Counted from the stretch's first letter, positions 1-8,849 are shown. The stretch: 64,000 nt of DNA from Paenibacillus sp. FSL K6-3182 (GCF_037976325.1 NZ_CP150265.1:4397501-4461500), one strand, 5' to 3'. Translations and numbers: made by a program. Notes: generated from the sequence alone by a model not told the origin.

Positions 1-202
1 GCTCAAGGCGGTCCCACTCCTCGTCCGTAATGCCTTCAAGATGCTCCATGCCTTCGGTTACCAAGCAGCGGCAACGGGCACAGGTTCCTCTCGCACAAGA
101 GAAGCTCCAATCAATCTCATGCTTAAGTGCATGATCAAGCAGCGACAAGCCTTCTTCTGCTTTTACAACAGCTGTTTTGGTTCTACCCTTTAATTCAATC
201 AT
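1..202 (-). CDS. 2Fe-2S ferredoxin, C-terminus cut by window edge
   Basis: The first 67 residues are visible, starting MIELKGRTKT. A plant-type 2Fe-2S cluster loop is seen as CARGTCARCRC at about residues 36-46, with the C-x4-C-x2-C spacing; the fourth cysteine would lie beyond the window edge. The fold is that of small soluble electron carriers. The start is an ATG 12 bases after an AAGGGAG ribosome site. No redox partner gene is visible, so the electron donor and acceptor are unknown. Confidence 0.85.
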   Translation of the reverse strand, partial: MIELKGRTKTAVVKAEEGLSLLDHALKHEIDWSFSCARGTCARCRCLVTEGMEHLEGITDEEWDRLE

Positions 203-257
203 TGTATGTCAAAATCTCCCTTTTGTTAGTGAACGACCGTCCCCTATGTAATAAGAA

Positions 258-437
258 CTAAATAATGGATATAAGTCCGCATACAAAACCAATAATTAGA
301 ACAATAAATGCAATTAACGAAAGAATAAATTTCACTGCGCCTTTCGTTTTCAAACGAGCAAACGTAATTAAAAGGGCCGCAATCGCCATCATTCCAATGC
401 CGAATAGCGAAACCCACATTTTTGTCATAGCATCCAT
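258..437 (-). CDS. yphE: DUF2768 small membrane protein (YphE-like)
   Basis: A 59-residue protein beginning MDAMTKMWVSLFG. Two hydrophobic stretches (about residues 8-25 and 35-58) are separated by a basic RLKTKG turn, giving a two-helix membrane hairpin. B. subtilis carries a similar small DUF2768 gene, yphE, beside gpsA, and the location here (next to spoVIF and gpsA) agrees. The ribosome site AGGAGA lies 11 bases before the ATG. The function is unknown. Family assignment rests on size, topology and position rather than a strong motif. Confidence 0.65.
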   Translation of the reverse strand: MDAMTKMWVSLFGIGMMAIAALLITFARLKTKGAVKFILSLIAFIVLIIGFVCGLISII

Positions 438-573
438 AGAAATTCCATTCTCCTAATCTATATCATAATGAATTCTCACCCATTATAACATCGCACAAAA
501 AAAAGGACAAAAGCTGACAGAACACTTTGCCGAATAAAATATTCGGGGCGCTCCACGCTTTTGCCGCAATTTT

Positions 574-849
574 TTATTTTTTTATCATCATTTTCATGAT
601 TGCTTCCATATTGCTGGCGCTCATGCCGCTGGCTTTGACAGCTCTTACGATATCATTAATCGTAGATTCCGTAACCTTGACCTTAGCCACTTCCGACACT
701 TGCTTAATCAGCTTGCGAAGCTCAGCTTCGTCAGTCATCGTCTGTGCTGTAACTCCGCTGGCAAGCTTTTTGACTGAGCTCTCGGAAATTCCTTTGCCCG
801 TCTTTTTATTGATCGAATTAAGAATGTCCTTGGAGAAATCCCTCGCCAT
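574..849 (-). CDS. spoVIF: Stage VI sporulation protein F
   Basis: A 91-residue, charged, all-helical protein (MARDFSKDILNSINKKTGKG) matching the SpoVIF family in length (about 90 aa) and in the helix pattern KLASGV / LRKLIKQVSEVAKVKV / INDIVRAVKASG. In Bacillus SpoVIF acts in the mother cell late in sporulation and supports spore coat assembly and GerE-dependent gene expression. There is no signal peptide or membrane segment. It lies upstream of DUF2768 and downstream of gpsA. Family identity is from recall of the family pattern. Confidence 0.75.
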   Translation of the reverse strand: MARDFSKDILNSINKKTGKGISESSVKKLASGVTAQTMTDEAELRKLIKQVSEVAKVKVTESTINDIVRAVKASGMSASNMEAIMKMMIKK

Positions 850-930
850 ACTCTACACCTCCAGCATGCGCATGTGTATTGCTCCATGCATCATATGAGA
901 AGGCAAGAAGATTGGTGTAGGCGCTGGTCC

Positions 931-1965
931 TTAGCCTAACTCTTCGATCTCATGCGTCCGCAGCCTGCCCATCAAATGCTCAACAGCAGTCCTAGGCGCT
1001 TTGTTCGCGAACAATACCTCATATAACTGAAACGTAATCGGCATCTCAACATCGTACTCTTTGGCTAAACTGTAAGCCGCACGCGTCGTACGAACACCTT
1101 CTACGACCATTCCCATCCGAGTGAGCACATCATCTAGAGGCGTGCCATCTGCAAGCATGTAGCCAGCACGCCAATTTCGACTGTGCTTGCTTGTGCAAGT
1201 AACGACAAGATCGCCTACGCCAGCTAATCCAGCAAAAGTGAGCGGATTCGCCCCCATTGCCGTTCCAAGCCTGCTGATCTCCGCTAGGCCCCGAGTTAAT
1301 AAAGCAGCCTTGGCATTGTCGCCAAACTGAAGCCCATCCGTCAAGCCTGCACCTAATGCAATAATGTTTTTGATGGCTCCAGCCACTTCCACACCAACGA
1401 CATCCGGATTGGTATACACTCGGAAATGCGTATTTATGAGCGCATCCTGGGCTTGCTCAGCTGCTTTCAAATCAGTTGAAGCAACAACTACTGTAGTAGG
1501 CTGCTTCAAAATAACCTCTTCAGCATGGCTTGGTCCTGATAAAACAACAAGCTGTTCCATCGGTCGACCAAGCTCTTCCGAAAGTACAGTCGTCATCCGC
1601 TTCAAAGTATCCGTTTCAAAGCCCTTTGTTGCATGAACAACAAGTGTCTTATCCGATAGAAACGGTGCCGCTTGCTTAGCTACCTCGCGCATTGCACCAG
1701 AAGGCGCAACGAACAAAGCGAGCTCAGCATCCTGCAGTGCATCCTTTAAGTCCGTAGTTGCATGGATTAGCTCAGGAAGCTGTACACCAGGCAAAAACTT
1801 GCTATTCTCATGGCTGAGGTTAATGTTCTCCGCTTGTTCCGTACTGCGTGTCCATAGCTTTACATGATAGCCATTTCTCGCGAGTACAGAAGCAAGAGCA
1901 GTGCCCCAACTTCCAGCAACCAGCACTGCCGCATTTTTCATTGTTGATGAATCCTGCTTTGTCAT
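931..1965 (-). CDS. gpsA: NAD(P)H-dependent glycerol-3-phosphate dehydrogenase
   Basis: Reduces dihydroxyacetone phosphate to sn-glycerol 3-phosphate, the phospholipid backbone precursor. The protein is 344 aa. The N-terminal Rossmann motif reads VLVAGSWGTAL, where most family members have GAGSWG, so the first glycine is valine. The substrate domain carries EVAGAIKNIIALGAGLTDGL (catalytic lysine) and FAGLAGVGDLVVTC. The ATG start chosen follows an AAAGGG site; a GTG nine codons upstream would overlap plsY, and an ATG nine codons downstream is also possible. plsY, whose product uses the same glycerol 3-phosphate, sits 10 bases upstream, so the two are probably one operon. Confidence 0.93.
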   Translation of the reverse strand: MTKQDSSTMKNAAVLVAGSWGTALASVLARNGYHVKLWTRSTEQAENINLSHENSKFLPGVQLPELIHATTDLKDALQDAELALFVAPSGAMREVAKQAAPFLSDKTLVVHATKGFETDTLKRMTTVLSEELGRPMEQLVVLSGPSHAEEVILKQPTTVVVASTDLKAAEQAQDALINTHFRVYTNPDVVGVEVAGAIKNIIALGAGLTDGLQFGDNAKAALLTRGLAEISRLGTAMGANPLTFAGLAGVGDLVVTCTSKHSRNWRAGYMLADGTPLDDVLTRMGMVVEGVRTTRAAYSLAKEYDVEMPITFQLYEVLFANKAPRTAVEHLMGRLRTHEIEELG

Positions 1966-1975
1966 GCGACGCTCA

Positions 1976-2572
1976 CTACCCTTTCTTTGCACCTAACTTG
2001 TTTTCTGTTCCTTGAAACAGCTTTACAATATTCGACCGATGGCGTACGAATGCAAAAATACATATCAGAAGACTTGCACAAAGTAAAGGAACCGAATAAT
2101 AGAACAAAGTAATAAATAATGGCGTTAAAGCAGCAAACAATAATGAGCCAAGCGATACGTATCTGGTCAAAGCAATTGTCGCAATGGCAATGGCTCCTGC
2201 ACAAAGTGCAGGCACGAAAGCAAGGGTCGCAATGACACCTACAGTCGTTGCAATGCCTTTGCCTCCTTTAAAGCGGAACCAAATCGGCCAGTTATGGCCT
2301 ATGATTGCGGCTAATCCGCACAAAACTGGAATCCAGTCGTTTTCACTAAGAGCGCGGCCAATAAATACAGCTGCTACCCCTTTGCCGATATCGAGTAAAA
2401 ACACCAGTAAGCCCGGCCCTTTGCCGAGCACCCTGAGTGTATTCGTAGCACCAGCGTTTCCACTGCCGTGCTGACGTATATCGATACCTTTCACCCATTT
2501 TGCAATAACGATGCTAAATGAAATTGAGCCTAACAAATAGCTTAAAGCAACCGCGATTACTCCGTATAACAA
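1976..2572 (-). CDS. plsY: Acyl-phosphate:glycerol-3-phosphate acyltransferase
   Basis: Membrane enzyme transferring an acyl group from acyl phosphate to glycerol 3-phosphate to form lysophosphatidic acid. The 198-aa protein has about five membrane helices and the three PlsY loops: GSGNAGATNTLR (about residues 37-48), the GKG region near 65, and GHNWPIWFRFKGGKGIATT (about 91-109). The start is a TTG supported by a strong GGGGAGA site six bases upstream; no better ATG is near. It lies between der and gpsA and feeds the same lipid pathway as gpsA and plsC in this window. Confidence 0.93.
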   Translation of the reverse strand: MLYGVIAVALSYLLGSISFSIVIAKWVKGIDIRQHGSGNAGATNTLRVLGKGPGLLVFLLDIGKGVAAVFIGRALSENDWIPVLCGLAAIIGHNWPIWFRFKGGKGIATTVGVIATLAFVPALCAGAIAIATIALTRYVSLGSLLFAALTPLFITLFYYSVPLLCASLLICIFAFVRHRSNIVKLFQGTENKLGAKKG

Positions 2573-2584
2573 GCTACTTCTCCC

Positions 2585-3907
2585 CTAATCTTCTTCGGAC
2601 TTACGACGCGAGAATATGCGTATAGGAGTCCCTTCAAAATTAAATGCAGCACGAATTTTATTTTCCAAATAGCGCTCATACGAGAAATGCATAATTTCCG
2701 GATCATTGACAAAAACAACAATCGTCGGAGGTTTGATCGCTACTTGCGTAACATAGTTGATGCGTAGACGCTTGCCTTTGTCGGATGGCGGCGGATTAAT
2801 CGCTACTGCATCCGAAACGACGTCATTAAGAAGATGAGTCTGAATGCGCATTGCATGCTGTTCAGAAACATGCTTCACAACAGGCAACAGCTTATGCAAA
2901 CGCGTTTTGGTTAATGCTGATAAATAAACGATCGGTGCATAAGACATGAACAAGAAATGATCACGAATATTTTGCGAGAAGTTTTGCATGGTCTTCTCAT
3001 CTTTTTCGATGACATCCCACTTGTTCACAACAAATATCGATGCTTTTCCTGCTTCATGAGCATAACCAGCAATATGCTTGTCCTGCTCGATGATGCCTTC
3101 TTCACCGTTAATCAGCACTAGAACAACATCTGCGCGTTCAATCGCTTTCATCGCACGCATTACGCTGTACTTCTCTGTGGATTCATACACTTTGCCGCGT
3201 TTACGCATGCCGGCTGTATCAATGAGCACATAACGCTGCCCATCACGCTCGAAAGGTGTATCAATGGCGTCACGAGTCGTACCCGCTACATTGCTTACAA
3301 TTACACGGTCTTCGCCAAGCAGTGCATTCACTAGAGATGATTTCCCAACGTTAGGACGGCCGATTAATGCAACACGGATGACATCCTCATCGTAGCCATC
3401 ATCGGTTAGATCAGGAAGCAAAGCGACAGCAGCATCAAGTAAATCACCGATACCTAGTCCATGCGAGCCGGAAATTGCGATTGGTTCACCAAAGCCAAGT
3501 CCATAAAACTCATAAACTTCATCCATGCGGCCATGATTATCAACTTTATTAACTGCAAGCACAACGGGCTTGCCCGAACGGAATAGCATTTGAGCAACTT
3601 CATCATCCGCATGCGTCAAGCCTGTTTTCGCATCCGCCATAAAGATAATTACATCTGCTTCTTCAATTGCGAGTTCAGCCTGCATACGCACAGATTTCAT
3701 AATTTCATCTTCGCCATCGATTTCAATACCGCCAGTATCAATAATGCTGAACGGTTTTCCATTCCATTCTCCGGTGCCATAAAGCCTGTCACGAGTGACG
3801 CCCGGTTTATCCTCAACAATTGCTAGACGGTCGCCGATGACCCGATTAAAAATCGTGGATTTCCCCACATTCGGACGACCGACAATAGCGATAACGGGTC
3901 TTGCCAT
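2585..3907 (-). CDS. der: Ribosome biogenesis GTPase Der (EngA)
   Basis: A double-GTPase of 440 aa needed for late 50S ribosomal subunit assembly. Two tandem G domains are visible: the first with [13 protein letters not shown] and NKVD, the second with [13 protein letters not shown] and NKWD. A KH-like C-terminal domain ends FSRRKSEED. The ATG start [10 protein letters not shown] is chosen because the apparent upstream TTG is part of the GAAGGAG ribosome site itself. The next gene downstream, plsY, begins 12 bases after the der stop codon, so der, plsY and gpsA read as one cluster. Confidence 0.96.
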   Translation of the reverse strand: MARPVIAIVGRPNVGKSTIFNRVIGDRLAIVEDKPGVTRDRLYGTGEWNGKPFSIIDTGGIEIDGEDEIMKSVRMQAELAIEEADVIIFMADAKTGLTHADDEVAQMLFRSGKPVVLAVNKVDNHGRMDEVYEFYGLGFGEPIAISGSHGLGIGDLLDAAVALLPDLTDDGYDEDVIRVALIGRPNVGKSSLVNALLGEDRVIVSNVAGTTRDAIDTPFERDGQRYVLIDTAGMRKRGKVYESTEKYSVMRAMKAIERADVVLVLINGEEGIIEQDKHIAGYAHEAGKASIFVVNKWDVIEKDEKTMQNFSQNIRDHFLFMSYAPIVYLSALTKTRLHKLLPVVKHVSEQHAMRIQTHLLNDVVSDAVAINPPPSDKGKRLRINYVTQVAIKPPTIVVFVNDPEIMHFSYERYLENKIRAAFNFEGTPIRIFSRRKSEED

Positions 3908-3984
3908 GTTTGTTTTCCACTCCTTCAAAAATACTCACGCTATCCATCATAGCAAAAAAGTGCGTTCTTGGCTAACTTTTCATA

Positions 3985-4164
3985 TTATCGGTGATTGACC
4001 AGTATGATTGTACCGTTCTTTAAATCATGCGCACTCGCATCCAAAATCTTCTCGAGCAGAAACGAGGTTTCTTCCAATTTATCTACATTTTCTGCAATAA
4101 AAATCGGCGCTCCGCCACTAACCGCATCTGCATGAATGGATACCACAGCTAAGATTTCAGCCAT
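3985..4164 (-). CDS. Small capping-complex subunit for YIEGIA protein (probable)
   Basis: A 59-residue acidic soluble protein beginning MAEILAVVSIHADAVSG and ending TIILVNHR. Its ATG lies inside the end of the upstream YIEGIA gene (8-base overlap, ATGGCTGA), a strong sign of translational coupling. A small partner gene paired with a YIEGIA membrane protein is described in spore formers as a capping-complex subunit; I assign it by this position and size. The ribosome site is GGAGGG within the upstream gene. The precise biochemical role is unknown. Confidence 0.65.
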   Translation of the reverse strand: MAEILAVVSIHADAVSGGAPIFIAENVDKLEETSFLLEKILDASAHDLKNGTIILVNHR

Positions 4165-5074
4165 TTCCCTCCGCCCCTTTCTTGTTCACAGATGCTTCTG
4201 TCGGCATGCGAACAGCAGATTCCAAAATCGGCACTCGCATGATAACTGCTTTCCCTTTATCTGCATCCAACTCCTGTGGCAATATAAATACAGCCAATCG
4301 TCCATCCTTCATATCCAGCTTCGCCATAGGTATTAAAGCAGGCTCTCCATCATCGCGATATACCCCTAAAATCGTAGCCAAATCGTAAAGAATAGCTTGC
4401 CGTTGACCAAGATTGCTTAAAGTAACTTTTCCATTTGAGTTGAAGGGAGTCAAAATAAACCCCATGCCACGCGCTGCAATGATTTCTTGGTTGCTCTTCA
4501 AACCTACGTTCATAATATAAACGTTATCAACAAACAAGTCCGGTCCATCCACTCGAACCTTCGCGGCTTGCACCTCAGCAATATGGGAGACAGCTTTGCC
4601 TGATTTCAGCTTCTCGACGACTAAGAGCGAGATAACTCCCGCTATCATCCCCACCCATATATTTACTAATATCCCAAATAGACTTGTAAGCAATGCCGTC
4701 ATAATAACTAAGTAATTTCGCCCTTCAAATACCATGGCGATTCCTTCAATATATGTCGAACCGCGTCCTACCAGCTCCATACTGTCGATTTTCGTCAACG
4801 TTTCGCGTTCCATTTTTCGCACATCTCTAAATTGCTGAGCAGCTAAAGTTAGGAAAGTAATTGCAGTGTAATCTTTGTTAAATAGCGCCGGCACAGCAAC
4901 AGCTCCTAATGCCGCTGCAATTACGCCTAATGATATGTGGATGATTCGACCATGAGGATAAGTTGGATACTGGCGATAATCCGTCCTAAGCATGAGCAAG
5001 CGAGAGATAAGCCCAAAAGCAATCCCAAGGAGGACACCGACCAAATATTTGTTTTCAACGAGAAAATGCTGCAT
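4157..5074 (-). CDS. seaA: YIEGIA-domain spore envelope membrane protein
   Basis: A 305-aa integral membrane protein carrying the namesake motif STYIEGIAMVFEGRNYL near residues 107-123. About four membrane helices lie in the N-terminal half and a soluble domain (EKLKSGKAVSHIAEVQAAKV onward) in the C-terminal half. B. subtilis YphB/SeaA is the counterpart at the same locus, implicated in spore envelope assembly. The start is an ATG overlapping the yphA stop codon (TAATG), with AAAGGGAGGG upstream. A much longer open frame exists upstream but is only a shadow of yphA. Confidence 0.8.
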   Translation of the reverse strand: MQHFLVENKYLVGVLLGIAFGLISRLLMLRTDYRQYPTYPHGRIIHISLGVIAAALGAVAVPALFNKDYTAITFLTLAAQQFRDVRKMERETLTKIDSMELVGRGSTYIEGIAMVFEGRNYLVIMTALLTSLFGILVNIWVGMIAGVISLLVVEKLKSGKAVSHIAEVQAAKVRVDGPDLFVDNVYIMNVGLKSNQEIIAARGMGFILTPFNSNGKVTLSNLGQRQAILYDLATILGVYRDDGEPALIPMAKLDMKDGRLAVFILPQELDADKGKAVIMRVPILESAVRMPTEASVNKKGAEGNG

Positions 5075-5718
5075 TAGGATGGACGCCCTCCCTTTATATG
5101 CCAAAGTATTACGCTGAGCTTGGAAAACACTAATCGAACCGATTTTAGCAGCAAACTGCAAGTCATCGCTGTAGCCAGCGCAATCCAAAAACTGTCCCAC
5201 CAAGCTAAATTGCCAATATGTGCGGTGTGTGCTCCTAATTGAAGGGCAGTGTTTAACGTTTCGCCAAGCACCGCTCCCCAAACGATCATCCCAAATTGAT
5301 GTTTTACATGCGAGGTAAACGCGCCGCAAAAAATTCCACAAAGCAAAGGAGCATCCCAGCTCGGATCAATCCAATGAAAAACAGGATCAAAGCTATACAT
5401 TTTGCGGATGAACCCCCATATGACAGCAATCATTATTGTGCACAATATTAAGTACCCTAGATAACTCCAATCCTCGGCTTTCTTAAATGTGAGTATGCCT
5501 AACAGCAATAGAAGACAAACACTCATTTGGAGCTCGACCTGAATATGGCCTTGTAACGGCTTCCACCAAAACGAAACACCCATCAGTGCGATTAATACAA
5601 TGCTAAGAAGCGACAACATACGACGGCTGATATCGGGAGCTATAAACGGCTTCCAGCCTGTCGTAATAAGGATAAACATAATAATCATAATCCAAATCGA
5701 CATATATCCGGGATTCAA
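5074..5718 (-). CDS. yphA: YphA-family polytopic membrane protein
   Basis: A 214-aa protein with about six hydrophobic helices (for example SIWIMIIMFILITTGW, MLSLLSIVLIALMGVSFWW, MTCSLLLKSVRLVF). No catalytic motif is seen. Position between the S1-domain gene and the YIEGIA gene matches yphA of B. subtilis, a membrane protein of unknown function. The start is a TTG six bases after GAGGTGAG. The stop overlaps the seaA start by one base, so the two are translationally coupled and may form one spore-envelope unit. Confidence 0.7.
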   Translation of the reverse strand: MNPGYMSIWIMIIMFILITTGWKPFIAPDISRRMLSLLSIVLIALMGVSFWWKPLQGHIQVELQMSVCLLLLLGILTFKKAEDWSYLGYLILCTIMIAVIWGFIRKMYSFDPVFHWIDPSWDAPLLCGIFCGAFTSHVKHQFGMIVWGAVLGETLNTALQLGAHTAHIGNLAWWDSFWIALATAMTCSLLLKSVRLVFSKLSVILWHIKGGRPS

Positions 5719-5753
5719 CGTTATCTCACCTCTTGTACCCCCTATTATGCACC

Positions 5754-5802
5754 AAAAAAAAGGAGCTATTCCTGCGAGTTTTCGCAGAAATAGCTCCTTT
5801 TT
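5754..5802 (-). terminator. Intrinsic terminator after the S1-domain gene
   Basis: A 16-bp stem with one mismatch (GGAGCTATT...CTGCGA against TCGCAG...AATAGCTCC) with a 4-base loop, flanked by A and T runs on both sides. It lies between the S1-domain gene stop and the yphA start, so it should end the upstream minus-strand transcript. The flanks could support termination in both directions. Confidence 0.85.
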
Positions 5803-5912
5803 GTAAATATAAGAAAGTATATCATTTGCTTCTACTTATCTTACATTTCTCCGTCAAAGCTGCCTCAGCATCCAGAGGACGCTGAAGGCGTTTTTGATTG
5901 ATATAATAAATA

Positions 5913-7148
5913 TTATTTAAGGTTTTTAAGCTTGTCGCCGAAACGCTCTGCAAGTGAGTAGCTCATGCTCTCATTGCTCAAGCTTACATTCGGGTTATCG
6001 ATTTTCTCGATTTTTGGTGAACGTGGTGCACGATCAGGTCTAGCGCTAGGAGCTGGTTGCTCAGGCGCTTCTTCTGTTTCTTTGATGCTTAGGCTAACGC
6101 GTTTTTCAGCAGGGTTAAAGTCAAGAACTTTCGCTTGAACTTCTTGGCCTTCTTGAAGAACTTCGTTAGGTGTAGCAATGTGACGGTGCGCGATTTGCGA
6201 GATGTGAACAAGACCTTCAACGCCTGGAGCGATTTCAACGAAAGCGCCGAATGGAACTAGGCGGCGAACAGTACCAGTTACGATATCGCCAATTGCAAAT
6301 TGACCACCAGCAGAATCCCAAGGACCTGGTTGAGCGGCTTTCAAGCTAAGGCTGATTTTTCCAGCAGCTGGATCAACTTTAAGTACTTTAACGCGTACCG
6401 TTTGACCTTCAGAAACAACATCCTTCGGATGTGCAACATGCTGCCATGACAACTCGGATACGTGAACTAGGCCGTCAATGCCACCGATATCAACAAAAGC
6501 GCCGAATGGTGTAAGACGTTGAACCGTACCATCAAGTTCTTGACCTACTTCAAGCGCAGCAATAACTTGCTTTTTGCTTGATTCGAATTCAGCGTCAAGT
6601 ACTTCTTTTTGAGACAAGATCACTTTGTTGTTCTCACGATCGATTTCTTTGATCTTAACGCGAAGCGTACGGCCTTTGTAACCTGCGAAATCTTCAACGA
6701 AATGACGCTCAACCATCGATGCCGGAATAAATCCGCGAACGCCTACGTCAGCAACAAGGCCGCCTTTTACAACGTCAGCAACAGCAACTTCAAATACTTC
6801 GCCGCTCTCAAAACGTTTTTCAAGAACATCCCATGCTTTTTCGCCGTCAACTTGACGTTTTGAAAGAACAAGCTTTTCTTTCTCGTCGTCGATGCTTACA
6901 ACTTTAAGCTCAACCTCTTGACCGATTTGAACAGCATCCGCTGCGTTTTCAATCTGCACTGCAGAAAGCTCACGAACCGGAATAACACCGTCATATTTAT
7001 ATCCAAGGCTTACATAAGCTTGGTTATCTTCGATTTTGACGATCGTACCTTTAACGGAATCGCCTTTTTTCAAAGACACGAAATTATCCAAAGCGTCTTG
7101 GCTTACTTCTTCCGCCACGGATTCTTGCACATTAGTTTCTTCTGACAT
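5913..7148 (-). CDS. ypfD: 30S ribosomal protein S1 homologue, four S1 domains
   Basis: RNA-binding protein of 411 aa with four OB-fold S1 repeats at about residues 26-96, 112-181, 198-269 and 283-353; the last two carry the strong signatures TPFGAFVDIGGIDGLVHVSELSW and VPFGAFVEIAPGVEGLVHIS. The proline-rich tail PEQPAPSARPDRAPRSPK is probably disordered. Gram-positive homologues have four domains instead of the six of E. coli S1 and are not always essential. The start follows GAGGAGG. The neighbours cmk and plsC upstream and yphA downstream match the B. subtilis ypfD locus. Confidence 0.93.
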   Translation of the reverse strand: MSEETNVQESVAEEVSQDALDNFVSLKKGDSVKGTIVKIEDNQAYVSLGYKYDGVIPVRELSAVQIENAADAVQIGQEVELKVVSIDDEKEKLVLSKRQVDGEKAWDVLEKRFESGEVFEVAVADVVKGGLVADVGVRGFIPASMVERHFVEDFAGYKGRTLRVKIKEIDRENNKVILSQKEVLDAEFESSKKQVIAALEVGQELDGTVQRLTPFGAFVDIGGIDGLVHVSELSWQHVAHPKDVVSEGQTVRVKVLKVDPAAGKISLSLKAAQPGPWDSAGGQFAIGDIVTGTVRRLVPFGAFVEIAPGVEGLVHISQIAHRHIATPNEVLQEGQEVQAKVLDFNPAEKRVSLSIKETEEAPEQPAPSARPDRAPRSPKIEKIDNPNVSLSNESMSYSLAERFGDKLKNLK

Positions 7149-7229
7149 TGAAATAACCTCCTCAGTTCTAACCCCAACTTTATTTAAATCCGCAAGCGCC
7201 TAGAGCGAAAGCAGCATTTAAAACATAAA

Positions 7230-7808
7230 TTAACGATTGTTTGCAGCTAACTCGCGAATGCGAGCCATAATGGCGTCTGTTACTTGCTCAAGCATATCAG
7301 GCGATGATTCTTCAATAATTGCAGTAAGATCAATAGGCTTGCCGTAACAAACGATTATTTTGCTGAATGGTCTATATTTACCGACAATGGCAACAGGAAC
7401 GACTGCTGCGCCGCTGCGAACAGCAATCATGGCTGCACCCTTCTTGGCTGCTCCAGATTGATTGTTGCGAGAGCCCTCCGGGAAAATACCCATGACATTG
7501 CCTTCTTTCAGCAACGTGATCGCAGACTTGATAGCGTCCTTGCTCACACCGCCGCGTTTGACTGGAAACGCGCCAAACGAACGAATAAGAGGCCCAAATA
7601 CGGGAACTTTAAATAATTCCTCTTTCGCCATAAAATAAACCTTGCGTTTCACCTTGACTCCAACCGTAGGCGGATCAAAGTTACTCAAATGATTCGAAGC
7701 GAGGACAACTGGTCCGTCGGCTGGAATATTTTCCGTTCCTCTAGCTTCTAATCGAAATAACACCGTGTAAATAACACGCAGGAGAAACCTAAAAATAAGA
7801 TATGACAT
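7230..7808 (-). CDS. plsC: 1-acyl-sn-glycerol-3-phosphate acyltransferase
   Basis: Adds the second acyl chain to lysophosphatidic acid to make phosphatidic acid. The 192-aa protein shows the acyltransferase motifs NHLSNFDP (catalytic H-x4-D, about residues 39-46), GAFPVKRGG (about 79-87) and FPEGSRNNQSG (about 109-119), plus a short hydrophobic N-terminus for membrane contact. It starts three bases after the cmk stop codon, so it is co-transcribed with cmk. With plsY and gpsA it completes most of phosphatidate synthesis within this window. Confidence 0.93.
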   Translation of the reverse strand: MSYLIFRFLLRVIYTVLFRLEARGTENIPADGPVVLASNHLSNFDPPTVGVKVKRKVYFMAKEELFKVPVFGPLIRSFGAFPVKRGGVSKDAIKSAITLLKEGNVMGIFPEGSRNNQSGAAKKGAAMIAVRSGAAVVPVAIVGKYRPFSKIIVCYGKPIDLTAIIEESSPDMLEQVTDAIMARIRELAANNR

Positions 7809-7811
7809 AGT

Positions 7812-8480
7812 TTACTTCGCCTCCGCCAATTTGGTTCGGCTTAATTTCACAATTGCATGAATTACTTCATCAATTGTCATGGCGGTGCTGTCGAGTACAA
7901 TAGCATCCTCCGCACATATGAGCGGTGAGATGTCACGTTGCTCGTCCAAACGATCACGTTCTGCGATCTCCGCTTCCAATTGGGCAAGCGAAATGGTTTG
8001 AGTGTCCACTATTTCACGGTAACGGCGAAGTGCCCGTTCCTTAACGGATGCAGTCAGAAAAATTTTCAGTTCCGCATTTGGCAGCACATGTGAACCAATA
8101 TCACGGCCATCCATTACAACGCCTTTACGCTCTGCAAGCTTGCGCTGCAAGTCGCCAAGAACTTCACGTACCGTTTCATTCGCAGCAATATGAGACACTT
8201 GAAGCGTCACTTCGCGCGAGCGAATCAATGCGGTTACATTTTCACCATTCACAAATACCGACTGGCCATGTTCACCAGGTTCAAGCTCAATCTCTAATGC
8301 TTTTACTAGTTCAGCAAGTTTGGCTGTCTGGTCCACCTTTACTTCTGCTCGCTGGGCGCTTAGTGTTACTGCGCGATACATAGAGCCTGTATCGATATAC
8401 ACATAGCCAAGCTGCTCGGCGACTTTCCGTGCAACCGTGCTCTTGCCCGCGCCTGCCGGCCCGTCAATTGCAATGTTCAT
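7812..8480 (-). CDS. cmk: (d)CMP kinase
   Basis: Phosphorylates CMP and dCMP to the diphosphates. The 222-aa protein has the P-loop GPAGAGKST at residues 6-14, YIDTGSMYRAVT, DGRDIGSHVLP and an LID-like basic region RALRRYREI. The ATG (MNIAIDGPAG) is chosen over an in-frame GTG ten codons upstream because GAAGGTG lies at suitable distance from it and the family starts at this point. A good sigma-A promoter is visible upstream. The plsC gene follows directly. Confidence 0.95.
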   Translation of the reverse strand: MNIAIDGPAGAGKSTVARKVAEQLGYVYIDTGSMYRAVTLSAQRAEVKVDQTAKLAELVKALEIELEPGEHGQSVFVNGENVTALIRSREVTLQVSHIAANETVREVLGDLQRKLAERKGVVMDGRDIGSHVLPNAELKIFLTASVKERALRRYREIVDTQTISLAQLEAEIAERDRLDEQRDISPLICAEDAIVLDSTAMTIDEVIHAIVKLSRTKLAEAK

Positions 8481-8581
8481 ACGGTCGCTGTCACCTTCGT
8501 GATGCACCACCTAAGGTCAACCCCCTTTTAGTAGAGACGGCTGGCCGAATGCATGTAAGAATGCGACGCAAACCTCTCAAG

Positions 8582-8602
8582 AAAAAAGCAGGCTTTGCCT
8601 GC
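8582..8602 (-). terminator. Short intrinsic terminator upstream of cmk
   Basis: A perfect 6-bp stem GCAGGC-AAA-GCCTGC followed on the minus strand by six T. It would end the transcript coming from ypfB, but it also lies only a few bases after the predicted start point of the cmk promoter. Confidence 0.7.
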
Positions 8603-8612
8603 GAACGTGAAA

Positions 8613-8641
8613 ATTATACCACACTATATACGCAGATGCAA
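8613..8641 (-). promoter_or_regulatory. Sigma-A promoter for cmk
   Basis: On the minus strand, TTGCAT is followed after exactly 17 bases by TATAAT, with a TG one base before it (extended -10). This is close to the vegetative consensus. The predicted start point lies just before the short terminator-like hairpin in the cmk leader. Confidence 0.7.
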
Positions 8642-8651
8642 AAGCTGAGCG

Positions 8652-8849
8652 TCAGTTCATATGGGTTCCTTCCCACTGATCCACACCCGTCAGCCAATAT
8701 CTAACCGTATCATTTTGCAATGCTGCTTGTGAGCATACGAGTAAAATAACGAGCGTAATGATGATTTTCTTCAATACACTGCTTACTTCATCCGTTAGTT
8801 TAATCATTTTTTTGCGGTTTGTTTTTTTATGTAACAGATTTCGTGTCAT
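8652..8849 (-). CDS. ypfB: YpfB-like small membrane protein (DUF5359 type)
   Basis: A 65-residue protein with a basic N-terminus (MTRNLLHKKTNRKKM), one membrane helix (about residues 28-44, IIITLVILLVCSQAAL) and a short tail containing YWLTGVDQWEG. Its position between cmk and the PilZ gene matches ypfB in B. subtilis. The ATG follows GAGGAAAGGG. No function is known. The family name is inferred mainly from position and size. Confidence 0.6.
   Translation of the reverse strand: MTRNLLHKKTNRKKMIKLTDEVSSVLKKIIITLVILLVCSQAALQNDTVRYWLTGVDQWEGTHMN

Noticed and set aside
4157..5341. Longer start for the YIEGIA gene (89 extra residues)
   Set aside because: The extra residues are an alternate reading of yphA; the ATG overlapping the yphA stop has a proper ribosome site.
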